A stretch of DNA of 64,000 nt from Pictodentalium vernedei (taxonomy: Eukaryota; Mollusca; Scaphopoda; Dentaliida; Dentaliidae), in NCBI GenBank assembly GCA_031216915.1, contig CM062297.1, positions 180,072,350-180,136,349 on the forward strand, given 5' to 3'. A model generated the notes under the pieces. It saw nothing but the letters and a program-made list of their open reading frames with translations. It made no database searches and was not told the DNA's origin. Positions 50,561 to 62,742 of the stretch are shown here, in pieces. Position 1 is the stretch's first letter, and each line of letters starts with the position of its first letter. The position numbers were made by a program, and so were the translations under genes.

Positions 50561-53500
50561 CCTGCCTATGACACAACCTTTGATACACACGACATATTAG
50601 GCGATGCATATGGTAACCCTCCACAGGCTGCCAAACATCGAAATTTTGATGAAGTGGGCCGGTTTCAGACCCCCACAGCACCCAAACGATACCTGAGAGG
50701 TAAACATAACTTCCTTTATTTGAAGTGGAATTCACCGAGGATCATTTTTGTAAGTAATAAGGGTGTTCAGAAAACCAAGTGTTAACCCATTTTGGGCTGG
50801 TTAAACAGCAATACCTCAAAAAAGCTCAAAACTTCATGTTTTCCGTGGATTTCTCTAAACGAGTCTTGTAGATTTTCAAGAAAAATTGGTCACTCTCAGG
50901 TCTTGGTGTGACATTACAAGTTGCATGGATAAAATATTCCGGTCAGCATTAGTTAACCCTCCCCGAGCTGCTAAACGTAAAAATTGTGATAAAATGGGCT
51001 GTTTTTAGACACCAACAGCACCCAAACAATATACTACAGAGAAAGGGGCCTTCATTTATCGGATGCAAAATTGTTCGGAAAATATTTTTGAAAGTGGTAA
51101 GGGTATTCAAAATTTGACGTCTTAACCCATTTTTGGCTGGTTAAAGAGAGATACCCATTAAAATCTTAAAATACCCATTTTCTGTGGATTTCTCTAACAA
51201 CATCTTGTAGGTTTTCAAGAAAAATCGGCTATTTGCAGGTCTTGGTGTGACATTACAAGTCGCATGAACAAAATATTCCGGTCAGCATTAGTTAACCCTC
51301 CCCTGTTGAAGGTCAAAATTGCGATAAAATGGGCTGTTTTTGCACACCAACAGCACCCAAAGGGTACAGCCCAAAGAAAAGTGCCTTCTTTTATCGCGCA
51401 TACAATTTATACGGAAACATTTTTAGCTCACCTGAGCGAAGCTCAGCGGGAGCTTTACTGATCGTGATCCGTCCGTCGTCCGTCGTCCGTCCGGCGTTAA
51501 CTTTACATTATCGACTTCTCCTCCTAAACCACTAGACCAATTTTATTCAAATGTTGGCTAAATGTTTATTACCTAATGCCAATTCAGATTTGTTCAAATG
51601 AAGTTGCCCCTCCTCCTGGGTGGTGCCACACCCCCAAGGGGCACCAAAATCTTTGTAAATCTTCTTCTCATGAACCAGCAGTAGCAGAGACTTGATATAT
51701 GGTATGCACCTTCCTTTTGAGGTGTAGACTCAGATTTGTTCAAGAGAAGTTTGAGGGATAATATTTGGCGTTGTTATGGGAGGGGCAAAAATTTTGGCCC
51801 CACCCCTAATTTCTATTTTCTGAACCGAGAAGCCGATTTCAACCAAATTTTATGTGAGGGCTTATTGGGTCATGAGTACTTGATTTATGCAAAAAAAAAA
51901 TTTCCCGCAGCCCCATGGGAACCGCAGGAGCTAAAAATAGAAAAAATTTAAAATGCCCATATCTCCAAAACTGCACGGCACCGAGAATTTTTATTTGATG
52001 TGCAGCTTCCTTAGGACCAACAGAAAGGATTGGTAAAAAAAAATTGCCATCGGTTTTATCATAGGGCACAGTTTCGGGACTTTGAAAAAGTGCTGAGTCA
52101 GCACTTTTTAACACTGTAGGCAATGGGAAAAACATTAAAAAATCTTCTTATCCAGGTCCAGCAGGCAGAATCTTTTGATATTTGGTATGCAACATTGTAG
52201 GGTGGATCTGATTCAAGTTTGTTCAAATCGGCCCCCTGGGTTCATATTTGGGCTCAGTATAGGAGCCCGATTTCGAACTTAGTGCATTTCAGGCAAATTT
52301 CTTAAAAAATCTTCTTCTCCAGATCCAGCAGGCAGAATCTTTTGATATTTGGTATGCAACATTGCGGGGTGGATCTGATTCAAGTTTGTTCAAATCGGTT
52401 CCTTGGGTTTATATTTGGGCTCAGTATAGGAGCCCAAATTTGAACTTAGTGCATTTCTGGCAAATTTCTTTGAAAATCTTCTTCTCAAGATCCAGCAGGC
52501 AGAATCTTTTGATATTGGGTATGCAACATTGTGGGGTGGATCTGATTCAAGTTTGTTCAAATCGGCTCCCTGGGTTTATATTTGGGCTCAGTATAGGAGC
52601 CCAAATTTGAACTTAGTGCTTTTCAGGCAAATTTCTTAAAAAATCTTCTTCTCCAGATCCAGCAGGCAGAATCTTTTGATATTTGGTATGCAACATTGTG
52701 GTGTGGATCTGATTCTATTTTGTTCAAATTGGCTCCCTAGATTCATATTTGGGCTCACTATAGAAGCTCGAATTCGAACTTAGTGCATTTCAGGCAAATT
52801 TCTTTGAAAATCTTCTTCTCAAGATCCAGCAGGCAGAATCTTGTGATATTTGGTACAGCATCCTTAGGGGGGAGAGATTCAAGTTTGTTCAAGCCATGTC
52901 CCTAGGTCCATATTTGGGCTCACACTCTTCTCCAGATCCAGCAGGCAGAATCTTTTGATATTTGGTATGCAACATTGCGGGGTGGATCTGATTCAAGTTT
53001 GTTCAAATCGGTTCCTTGGGTTTATATTTGGGCTCAGTATAGGAGCCCAAATTTGAACTTAGTGCATTTCTGGCAAATTTCTTTGAAAATCTTCTTCTCA
53101 AGATCCAGCAGGCAGAATCTTTTGATATTGGGTATGCAACATTGTGGGGTGGATCTGATTCAAGTTTGTTCAAATCGGCTCCCTGGGTGTATATTTGGGC
53201 TCAGTATAGGAGCCCAAATATGAACTTAGTGCATTTCAGGCAAATTTCTTAAAAAATCTTCTTCTCCAGATCCTGAAGGCAGAATCTTTTGATATTTGGT
53301 ATGCAACATTGTGGGATGGATCTGATTCCAGTTTGTTCAAATCGGCCACCTGGATTCATATTTGGGCTCACTATAGAAGCCCAAATTCAAACTTAGTGCA
53401 TTTCAGGCAAATTTCTTTGAAAATCTTCTTCTCAAGATCCAGCAGGCAGAATCTTGTGATATTTGGTACAGCATCCTTAGGGGGGAGAGATTCAAGTTTG

Positions 53501-55110
53501 TTCAAGCCATGTCCCTAGGTCCATATTTGGGCTCACTGTGGGAGCTTGAATTGTAACTTTGTTGGAAATGAGGAATTTTCTTAAAAAATCTTCTTCTTCA
53601 GATCCAGCAGTCGGAATGGTTTGATATGTGGTGAGTAGCATCCTTGGGGGGGGGGGGGGGGGGGATTCAAGTGTGTTAAAGCCAAGTCCATGGGTCCATA
53701 TTTGGGCTCCCTGTGGGAGCCCAAATTATAACTTAGTCAATATGAGGAATTTTTCTTTAAAAATCTTCTTCTTCAGATTCAGCAGTTGGAATGTTTTGAT
53801 ATTTGGCATGGAGCAACCTTAGGGGGCTGAGATTCAAGTTTGTTCAAGCCAAGTCCCTTGGTTCATATTTGGGCTCACTATGGGAGCCTGAATGACAACT
53901 TAGTTCAAAATGAGGAATTTTCTTTAAAAATCTTCAGATCCAGCAGATGAATGCTTTTGATATTTTTTATGCAGCATCCTTAGGGGGGTAAGATTCAAGT
54001 TTGTTCAAGCCATGTCCCTAGGTCCATATTTGGACTGATTGTGGGAGCTCGAATTGTAACTTGGTTCAAAATGAGGAATTTTCTTTAAAAATCTTCTTCT
54101 TCAGATCCAGCAGTCGGAATGTTTTGATATTTGGTGTGCGGAATCCTTAGGGGTGTGAGTTTTAGGTTTGTTAAAGCCAAGTCAGTGGGTTCATATATGG
54201 GCTCCCTGTGGGAGCCCGAATTATGACTTAGTTCAATATGAGGAATATTCTTTAAAAATCTTTTTTAAGATCCACTGGTCAGAATATTTGGATATTTGGT
54301 TTCAGCTTTTCATAGGAGGAGCAGATGCAACTTGTGGAAATCAATTCTCTGGGTTGATATTTAGGCTACCATGTCAGGTGAGCGCCCTCAGGCCCCCTGG
54401 GGCCTCTTGTTGTAAGTAGTAAGGGTATTCAAAAGTCAACGTCTTAACCCATTTTGGGCATGCTAAAGAGAGATATCCCTTGAAAGCTTTAAATTCCCAT
54501 TTTCTGTGAATTTCCCTAATGGTAACTTGTAGGGTTTCAAGACAAATTGACTATTCGTAGGTCTTTATGTGACATTACAAGTTGCATGGACAAAATACTC
54601 CGGTGAGCATTTTTTAACCATCTACAAGCTGCCAAGCATCGTAATGTTGTTAACATGGGACTGTTTTCAGACACGCACAGCACCTAATGTATACATGAGA
54701 GATAAACATAATCTCCTTTGTTTGAAGTGGAATTCACAGAGGACCATTTTTGTAAGTAATAAAGGTATTCAAAAAGCCAAGTGTTAACCCCTGTTGGGGA
54801 GGTTAACAGGGATACCCATCAAAAGCTTAAAAAATCGTTTTCCCTGGATTTCTACAAACATTTTGTAGGGTTTTCAAGAGAAAATGGCCGTTGATAGGTC
54901 TTGGTGTCATATGACCAGTTGCATGGATCAATTATTCTGGTAGGCATTTGTTAACCCTTCATGGGCTGCTAAATGTAAAAAAAATTGAGGAAATAGTCTG
55001 TTTTTGGACACCAACAACATCAAATGGAAATGCCACAGAGAAACATAATTTCTTTTACCGGATGCAAAACTGATAGGGACACATTGATATTGATATTAAC
55101 CCATTCTACC
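50560..55110 (+). repeat. Tandem repeat, about 338-bp unit, split by a 3-kb element
   Basis: Units contain TTAACCCTCC, GCTGCCAAACATCG, CACCAACAGCACCC, TTAACCCATTTTGGGCTGGT and GTCTTGGTGTGACATTACAA. The TTAACCC landmark falls at about 50612, 50951, 51292, then 54615 and 54951, giving steps of 336-341. The third unit is cut at 51424 and resumes at 54414, so the array was interrupted by the GCTCACCTGA element. Confidence 0.75.
51424..54414 (+). mobile_element. GCTCACCTGA element, copy 1, with 166-bp internal tandem array
   Basis: It starts AGCTCACCTGAGCGAAGCTC and ends TCAGGTGAGCGCCCTCAGG, then CCCCCTGGGGCCTCTTG. GCTCACCTGA is thus inverted at the two ends. A GTCCGTCGTCCGTCGTCCGT block follows the start. 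A perfect palindrome AAAAGTGCTGAGTCAGCACTTTT lies near 52084. From 52135 onward it is a tandem array of about 13 units of 166-168 bp, with CTTCTTCTCCAGATCCAGCA, TTTGATATTTGGTATGCAAC and CATATTTGGGCTCA. The open frames in the array repeat the same peptide and are not supported as genes. It is inserted in the 338-bp satellite. Confidence 0.75.
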
Positions 55111-55478
55111 ATTAATGATGGGTTTTACCTAAACATTTTTTTATCAAACCCAAACCGAGTCATTTGAGACTACTATACTCACCTTTCTCATAACATCAAT
55201 GAAGGAACTTTAGTGAGACAGTTAAAAACAATTCATCAGACACTGTGGGGTCAAGAAAAATCATGGAATCTAATTGGGAAAAGCCATGATTCTCCAGAAT
55301 CATAAAGTCTAGTTATTTTCTGAATTTGTTGTTTAGAAATCAGGAATTATTGCAGATGATTGAACAAGCTCACATATTTATAATACTGCGATCACAAAAC
55401 CAGATAGAGAATTGGATGGGACTGTGACTGGGTTGTGCCAGACATGTTATGTCTCACTATTTTGGAGGGAGACTCACT

Positions 55479-55690
55479 ATATTTTTATACTGTAATCAAT
55501 GACCCAGACTTAGCTGGTGCTAACTCTTAAATATTCAGGGTCAAACACAAATTCTGTCCCCCATATCCCCAAAATTTGCATCCAGAATCAAAAAATTGAT
55601 GTCCTATATGGTCCTCCATACTTTTGCCTACTGTGCATGCGCAGTGTCAAGGAAGTACCGAAATTGGCACAAAGCCTCATTCTTACAACC
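55479..55690 (+). repeat. DIRS-3 left terminal repeat
   Basis: It is related to the left repeats of DIRS-1 and DIRS-2 (GACCCAGACTTAGCTGGTGC, CCAAAATTTGCATCCAGAAT, GTGCATGCGCAG). It has no partner in the window. Confidence 0.8.
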
Positions 55691-56589
55691 ATTCTTTGTT
55701 TGGCCCTTCTGTCAGTAACATCTCTCTGACTTCTGTGCTTGTGAATCTCTGTTTAAACGATGCCAGACACAAAATAATGATGAAAATGGTGGATCCAAGG
55801 ATGCAGTAAGAGGATGAGAGGAAGAAACTGTGGTTGGATGTGTTCGGGGCTGTAACTTATAATTTTATTATAAAATTATTTCTTGTTCCCTAATTTCGTG
55901 ACATGGGCCTGATGTTTTCATTCTTGCTATAAAATCTCCACTGTTTGTCAAGTGTTTCCTCACTCTCCTTCCTTGAAACCTCGCTAGTTATTCTCCCATG
56001 CCTTTGGAATATTTTTGGAAATTTTTTTATTGAAAATTTCTTGGGAGTTTAACTTGGTTACAGAATGTTTATTCTGTGTATCCCCATAGTTAAGTCCTCA
56101 CCCTTGGGTGTTTAGGCGTTTTTGGTCATGAATCTACCATCTGATGCATTGCAGTTTCTTCTGAGGAAGATTCTGTTTTGCATCGGATAGTTTTAAAAAC
56201 CTGTTACTGACTTCGGGCCGTGTTGTTTAGTGCCTGAAATCTTGTTTCCGGTTTTTATAGACTTTTGTTTACATTGACAAAGGTTACTTTCTTTTAGTAA
56301 TACCTTGTCATCTGTTAGGTTAGATATGTAATCAGATACATTAATATACTCCGTAAGTGTAACATTAATTTTTTTAGTTAAATTAAAAAATTTGTCCACA
56401 CTTAGGCTTTTTTGGGATCCATTTAGGCTCATCGTTCCCATTGGGAACTAGGGCTCATGTCGAATTTTTCGAAAATTTCTTTTACGTTAATAATTTTTGG
56501 AAATTTTGTTATGGATGTTATTATTATTATGTATCTTTCTTATATTGAGGGTTAGTGCGAGTACTACGGCTTGAATATTTCTTATAAAT

Positions 56590-56796
56590 ATGAAAGAATA
56601 TTGCTCAAATTGTAAATCGAGGAAGTCATCCTCGGATTCTCCATGCTCATTGTGTCTGCTGTAGTCATTGTACTCGCACTAACTCTTGTTCTGTTTGTGC
56701 CAATTGGAATGACAAACGTTGGAGACGCGAGTCACGATATGTTGTTAGTGGTGAGAGATCGATGCCTGTTCTCTCACCACAAGGTCACTCTAGTTT
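56590..56796 (+). pseudogene. DIRS-3 gag N-terminus, 5' piece
   Basis: It begins with an ATG and reads MKEYCSNCKSRKSSSDSP, a Cys-x-x-Cys start equivalent to the Cys-rich region of DIRS-1. A stop interrupts it about 70 bases later (CTGCTGTAGTCATTG). It is cut at 56796 by the GCTCACCTGA element. Confidence 0.7.
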
Positions 56797-58828
56797 TTAG
56801 CTCACCTGACTGAAAGTCCGGGTGAGCTTTTCTTATCACTCTTCGTCCGTCGTCCGTCGTCCGTCGTCTGTCATCCGTCGTCCATCGTCCTGCGTGAAGG
56901 TGGTGTTTGAGCCTCTTTCTCCTAAACCACTGGCCACATTTTAATTAAATTTCATGTAAGTAGTGGTTATATAGGGGCATTTTGATTTTTATCCAAATTA
57001 GGTTACGGCTCATATTGAGCAGAGGTGTGGGGGAAAAAATGGCCAAATTTTTTGAAAATCTTCTTCTAATGAACCACCAGTAGCTGGTATACAGAGTCCT
57101 TTTGAGGTTTAGAATCAAGTTTGTTCAAGAGAAGTTTGTCGGGCATTATTTTCCTTCGTTATGGGAGGGGCAAAAATGTTTGCCATGCCTAAAATTTCTA
57201 TTTTCTGAACCATGAGGTCGATTTGAACCAAATTTGATATGAGATGATAATGGGTCATAAGTAGTTGATTGATGCAAAAAAAAATTTTCTCATTGCCCCG
57301 TGGGAACCTCGGGAGCTAAAAATAGGAAGAACCTTAAAACTGCCATATCTCCAAAACTACACGGCACAAAGAATTCTTATTTTGTATAAAGCTTACTTTT
57401 ATCCAGTAGAATAGAATGGTTAAAAAAAATCCCTATCGGTTTGATCACTAGGTACTTTTTTCAGGACTTTGAAAAAGTGCTGAGTCAGCACTTTTTAACA
57501 CTGTAGGCAATGGGAAAAACATTAAAAAATCTTCTTCTCCAGATCCAGGAGGCAGAATCTTTTGATATTTGGTATGCAACATTACGGGGTGGATCCAATT
57601 CAAGTTTGTTCAAATCGGCTCCCTGGGTGTACATTTGGGCTCAGTATAGGAGCCCAAATATGAACTTAGTGCATTTCAGGCAAATTTCTTAAAAAATCTT
57701 CTTCTCCAGATCCAGCAGGCAGAATCTTTTGATATTTGGTATGCAACATTGTGGGGTGGATCTGATTCAAATTTGTTCAAATTGGCTCCCTAGATTTATA
57801 TTTGGGTTCACTATAGAAGCTCGAATTTGAACTTAGTGCATTTCAGACAAATTTCTTCAAAAATCTTCTTCTCCAGATCCAGAGGGCAGAATCTTTTGAT
57901 ATTTGGTATGCAACATTGTGGGGTGGATCTGATTCAAGTTTGTTCAAATCGGCCCCCTGGATTCATATTTGGGCTCACTATAGAAGCCCGAATTCGAACT
58001 TAGTGCATTTCAGGCAAATTTCTTAAAAAATCTTCTTCTCCAGATCCAGCAGTCAAAATCTTTTGATATTTGGTATGCAACATCATGGGGTGGATCTGAT
58101 TCAAGTTTGTTCAAATCAGCCCCCTGGGTTTATATTTGGGCTCAGTATAGGAGCCCAAATTTGAACTTAGTGCATTTCAGGCAAATTTCTTTGAAAATCT
58201 TCTCCTCCAGATCCAGCAGGCAGAATCTTTTGATATTGGGTATGCACCACGCTGAGAGGGGTGAGATTCAAGTTTGTTCAAGCCAAGTCCCTGGGTTCAT
58301 ATTTGGGCTCACTGTGGTAGCCCGAATTATAACTTAGTTCAAAATGAGCAATTTTCTTTAAAAATCTTCAGATCTAGCAGTCGGAATGTTTTGATATTTG
58401 GTATGCAGCATCCTTAGGGGGTGAGATTTAAATTTGTTCAAGCCATGTCCCTAGGTCCATATTTGGACTCACTTTGGGAGCTTGAATTGTAACTTAATTC
58501 AAAATGAGAAATTTTCTTTAAAAATCTTCTTCTTCAGATCCAGCAGTTGGAATGTTTTGATATTTGGTGTGCGCATCCTTAGGGGGGTGAGATTCAAGTT
58601 TGTTAAAGCCAAGTCCCTGAGTTCATATATGGGCTCCCTGTGGGAGCCTGAATAATAACTTAGTTCAATATGAGGAATATTGTTTAAAAATCTTCTTTTT
58701 TTTAGATCCACTGGTCAAAATCTTTGGATATTTGGTATAAGCTTTTCTTCGGAGGAGCAGATGCAACTTGTTGAAATCAATTCTCTGGGTTGATATTTAG
58801 GCTACCATGTCAGGTGAGCGCCCTCAGG
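56797..58828 (+). mobile_element. GCTCACCTGA element, copy 2, inside DIRS-3 gag
   Basis: It starts AGCTCACCTGACTGAAAGTC and ends TCAGGTGAGCGCCCTCAGG. It has the CGTCCGTCGTCCGTCGTCC block, the AAAAGTGCTGAGTCAGCACT palindrome (about 57473) and about eight of the 166-bp units. The DIRS gag word TTTTTCAGAGGAACAAGAAC resumes directly after it. Its target is a T-run, as for copy 1. Confidence 0.8.
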
Positions 58829-60639
58829 TTTCTTTTTCAGAGGAACAAGAACATGGTGATGTTTCCGTGATGTCGTCCGGAAGTGTGCTGCCGTCATCGC
58901 AAACTAATGAAGAGCTAGCGGCAAAAGTGCTCAGTGAAATTAGACAAGTGCCTAGGTCTCAGAATATGGGACTTACGGTCTTGTCACCAGCTAGCTCGAC
59001 CGGCGGAGCTATCACTCAGAATATGGGTGGTGTGACGCACCCTGCGATGACGAAACAGAGGAAGCCAGTCAGTTTGGCGGTCGGCTCATCCAGGTCCTCC
59101 TGGACCGTGAGCAAGAGAGATCACTCTCTCTTACAACAGCATCTGGGGCCAGAAGTTGTTGTTCAAAACGTCCGTCAGTCGGAGCATACGTCCACTCCTC
59201 CTGTTCGGGATGCTCCATCATACAGACAGCTGGGGTCAGCTAGTCTATCGGCTTCCTGATCAGCATATCAGCACACATGACCGCACCTTGGCTTTGTGAC
59301 CACAGTGATTCAGCCTGCTTCACCGTTGAAGGATTCAATGCCGTCTAGGTCATGCCATCCAATAGCCAAGGACATGAGGCCTCTTCAGTCGGGACGCTCG
59401 CATAAAAGAATTATGCCGGACACGCCGTCCCAGGAGCTTCCAGTGGTTAAGCAACAGAGAACCGCAGCTCCACAGGCCTCTGTGATGGACTTGCTGTTGC
59501 AAATAGTGCAGCTCATCGCAGCATCCCAGCAACCTTTGGAACATCCAACAACAGTTTTCGATCAGGAACTGTCGGATGAAGCTGGGTCGGTTCGTTCCTC
59601 TGCAAGGTCAGACAGGGACGACCGAGATTCTCACCTGGTCCAGTCGGATGGTAAAAGGGAATTTACGGAGCTGGATTTTTCCCTTTTGGAACAACATAAG
59701 GTGGCGATGGAATTTATCCATCAATACCTTCCAGACGTTGTTCCTTCTGGCCAGATTAAGGAGAAGAGACTAATAGCGTCATTGGATACTGACTTTTTTG
59801 GCCGGATTAAGGAAGATGTTCCTGATTATCCAGTCTAGTCCAGCAATGTCTCGCGAACGTTTGAATTGCTTAACAACGCTATTTTCAATTTAGCCTCAAA
59901 AACAGGCAAAAATAGTTTCTTATCATCATGGGCCCTGGATCTGCTGTTTATCACTAGTAGAAATAGATTTTCTACGGCAGGCCAGGACAAACCAAGAGTT
60001 CCTCTGCGTTTGAACAATCAGGCTGAGGACATAGATTTGTCCTTGCCTACGTCTTTTTCAATTCACTCTAGCACTATGGAGACAACTACCTCCTCTGATA
60101 GAGCGAATTTTGATGCCTTGTCATACGCAGATCACCTTAGTTCTTTTTTAAGAGTTCTTTCGAGGGCTACTGGGTTCTCCACGTACAACTCTGCCCTATC
60201 TGTGGCTAATTTGAAGTTGGTTAGACGTGACACAGCCCTGGCTTCATCCACTATGGTGGATTCTAAGGTGAAAAGCTCTCTTCGAGTCGCTCCGGTTTCC
60301 AGGGATCTTCTGTTTGACAGTAAGCTTTCTTTAATCTATGACCACATTACTAAGAAAGCTTCGGATTCTCTGCTTTTAAAGTCGGCTTCTAAAAAGCCCA
60401 ACTCTGCAGAAAAGAGTAAAGCAAGAGCTTCTGGTTCAAGTTCGTCCAAGGGAAGCTCATATAAAGGATATAAAAAATCCTCAGGCTCTTACTCTGGTGA
60501 CCGTCAAAGTAGCGACTCAGGTAGGGGACGTGGCTCTGGCCAAGACAAGCGGTCAGACATCCCAAGGCTGACAGGACAAGGTGCTGGAAGGGGAGGATGT
60601 AGTTTCTCCTCCTGTAGACCTCGCAGGTCCAGGAGGTGA
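58829..60639 (+). pseudogene. DIRS-3 gag-like region
   Basis: It is the structural protein of the retroelement, in three long frames. 58829-59259 has SEEQEHGDVSV and EELAAKVLSEIRQVP. 59296-59838 has QRTAAPQASVMDLLLQIVQL and EQHKVAMEFIHQYLPDVVP. 59866-60639 has SLRVLSRATGFSTYNSALSV, KVKSSLRVAPVSRDLLFDSK and the basic tail SDSGRGRGSGQDKRSD. A stop at 59258 and another at 59836 separate them. The apparent ATG at 58807 belongs to the inserted repeat, not to gag. Confidence 0.78.
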
Positions 60640-60759
60640 TGGTCAGGACCTCTATTGTGGTCCGGTGGGCTGAAGGCTGTCAAAGTTTTTTACTGATTGG
60701 TTGTCAATTACAGACGACCAATGGGTAAGAGGGGTTATCTCGGATGGCCTAAAGATATC

Positions 60760-61738
60760 TTTTTGAGAAAAACCTCCGTTAACAAGAAGTCTGCGTTGGA
60801 CTCAGCTTCCGTCAAATCTTCAAAAAAGAGATTCACTTCTATCAGAGGTGCAATACCTTTTGGAGAAGAATGCAATAGAGGTCGTGGAAAACCAGGAAAC
60901 CCTGGGTTTTTACAGTCACCTATTCCTGGTACTGAAGCCAGACGGCTCGTTCCGTCCAGTTATAGATCTGAGCTGGATAAACAAACTGATTGTGGCTCCA
61001 AAGTTCTATATGGAGACCATTCGATCAGTGAGGGCGAGCATTCGAGTGGACGATTATGCATCAAGCATAGATCTGAAGGATGCGTATGTTCATGTCATGG
61101 TACATCCGGCATTCAGAAAGTACCTTCGCTTCGCCGTCCTAGGAGTCATTTATCAGTTCCAAGCGATGTGCTTCGGACTCAATCTAGCGCCCTGGGCATT
61201 CACTCGAATAATGAACTCGGTAATGGCTTATTTCCGAGCTCATTCGTCTGCGGTAACGTCGGCCTACTTGGACGACATTCTTCAGAGGTACGGCAACAAA
61301 ACGGTTCTTCAGAATGATATTCAGAGTCTGCTTCAATTGCTCCAATGTCTCAGTTTCATTGTAAACGAAAAGAAGTCGGATCTAGCTCCGTCCAAGTCAT
61401 TCATTCACTTGGGAATGAGCTTCGAGACTCACAGCAATCTAGTTCGTCTTCCATTACCCAGATCGAAGTTAGTCAGTTGTTATGCTCACTTTTGTCTACA
61501 CTCAGACATAGACGTAGTAACAGCGAAAGAATTCATGCGACTGATGGGCTTGTGCAGAGTGGCTGCGGATCTCATTCCGATGGTGCCATTTATGCATCCA
61601 CTCCAAATATTTTTCTCTCAAATTTGGAGTGTGAAGATTCATTCGCTCGAAACAAATCTTGTGTTATCGGACCTAGTAAAACAAAGGATTCAGACTTGGG
61701 CAGATATTCAGTGGTTAACCCAGGGAGTTCCACTGTAG
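60760..61738 (+). pseudogene. DIRS-3 reverse transcriptase
   Basis: It is the polymerase that copies the element's RNA. The open frame from 60848 holds all the expected blocks. They are FYSHLFLVLKPDGSFRPVID with LSWINKLI, SSIDLKDAYVHVMVHP with the first catalytic Asp, FQAMCFGLNLAPWAFTRIMN, and SAYLDDILQRYGNK with the two catalytic Asp. FIVNEKKSDLAPSKSFIHLG follows as the thumb entry. No stop interrupts this part. The frame ends at a TAG (61736-61738) at the RNase H boundary (QWLTQGVPL). It is the only copy in the window in which the RT core is uninterrupted. Confidence 0.88.
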
Positions 61739-62230
61739 CTGCTGGATCCGGTTTTTACTATTATGACGGATGTGAGTCAATCAGGTTGGGGCGCGACATT
61801 GAGCCCAACAGACTCAAGATGCCAGGGCTTTTGAGATACTGTGTTCCTGAACAAGCATATAAACATCAAAGAAATGATGTCAATATGGCTAGTGCTACAT
61901 CATCGGATGAACATAATTCAGAATTCACATGTTCAAATACTGTCGGACAACTCGACGGTAGTTGCGTACATTCAGAACTGAGGAGGCACTCATTCGATTC
62001 CATTATTCGATCTAACGGAAGGAATTCTGTTTGTTTTAGAACATCACATTCTACTTTCGGTCCGTTATATTCCGGGTCGTCTGAACGTTCTAGCAGACTC
62101 TCTCTCTCGGAAAGGTCGCATGTTGCCGTCGGAATGGACTCTCAACAAGCAAGTGTTCAATCAGATTTGCTACCAATGGGATCGACCGATGATAGATTTA
62201 TTTGCAACACACCTCAACAATATTTTATTA
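61739..62230 (+). pseudogene. DIRS-3 RNase H and start of linker domain
   Basis: In the frame of the RT it reads MTDVSQSGWG, INIKEMMSIWLVL, LSDNSTVVAYIQN and LNVLADSLSRKGRMLPSEWT, so the D-E-D-D residues remain. Stops lie at the RT junction, near 61834 and near 61978. MIDLFATHLNN at about 62188-62220 begins the linker domain and is then cut off. Confidence 0.8.
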
Positions 62231-62570
62231 ATGAACATATGTTGGGCCTAAAAAAGTTAAAAATCAGTTTCTCAGGTCCTGCCACATGGTCCTTTTGGCT
62301 GCCACATGCTCTCTTTTTATAACCAATGCAAACTTAAAAAAACAAAAATTAAATGGTTTATATCTGATATTTTTTACTCATGCTGTTCTGTATATTATGA
62401 GGCCAAAAACATAAAACAAACCAAGAACATGAACTTTTGATGGCAAAGAAATAATTACAAAAATAAAAAATAAAATAAAAAACTGCCCTGAACATCCGGC
62501 CGCCTGCCCACATGGAATTTTACAAAAATGGCCTGAGAAACAAGATCTACTTTGTTGGGCCTTATCACTA
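62231..62570. mobile_element. Family G element, copy G6, internally shortened
   Basis: It begins GGGCCTAAAAAAGTTAAAAA, then TCAGTTTCTCAGG, and ends GGCCTGAGAAACAAGATCTA, then CTTTGTTGGGCC. The central palindrome is gone: the left arm passes to CATGCTGTTCTGTATATTAT directly. It marks the truncation point of DIRS-3. Confidence 0.72.
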
Positions 62571-62742
62571 CCAGGATGGTGTTTTTATTAGTGTTCCACA
62601 CTACAACCTCCAAAATTTATAATAGTGTTTAGCTGTATGTTTCTTTGTTTTATTTTTCAACTTTAATGCATGGCAGGCCTACTTAAAATATCATCATGAC
62701 AAAAATTGATCTAGTCTAATTTATTTTGCTGAGTTGATGATT
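62571..62742. other. Unassigned sequence
   Basis: I see nothing recognisable. Confidence 0.4.

Larger units (their letters stand above)
55479..62230 (+). mobile_element. DIRS-3: DIRS element with the best-preserved RT, 3' truncated
   Basis: The left terminal repeat (55479-55690) starts ATTTTTATACTGTAATCAAT. Gag, RT and RNase H follow in the same order as in DIRS-1. A GCTCACCTGA element (56797-58828) splits the gag. At 62230, just inside the linker domain (DLFATHLNN), the sequence changes abruptly to a family G element. The recombinase, internal complementary region and right repeat are absent. It cannot move on its own. Confidence 0.86.

Noticed and set aside
52362..53518. Repeated open frames with the same peptide (about 82 residues)
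   Set aside because: They arise from the 166-bp tandem unit being open by chance. There is no start context or domain.
58807..58830. ATG at 58807 as the start of the DIRS-3 gag frame
   Set aside because: These bases are the end of the inserted GCTCACCTGA element. The true gag start is near 56590.
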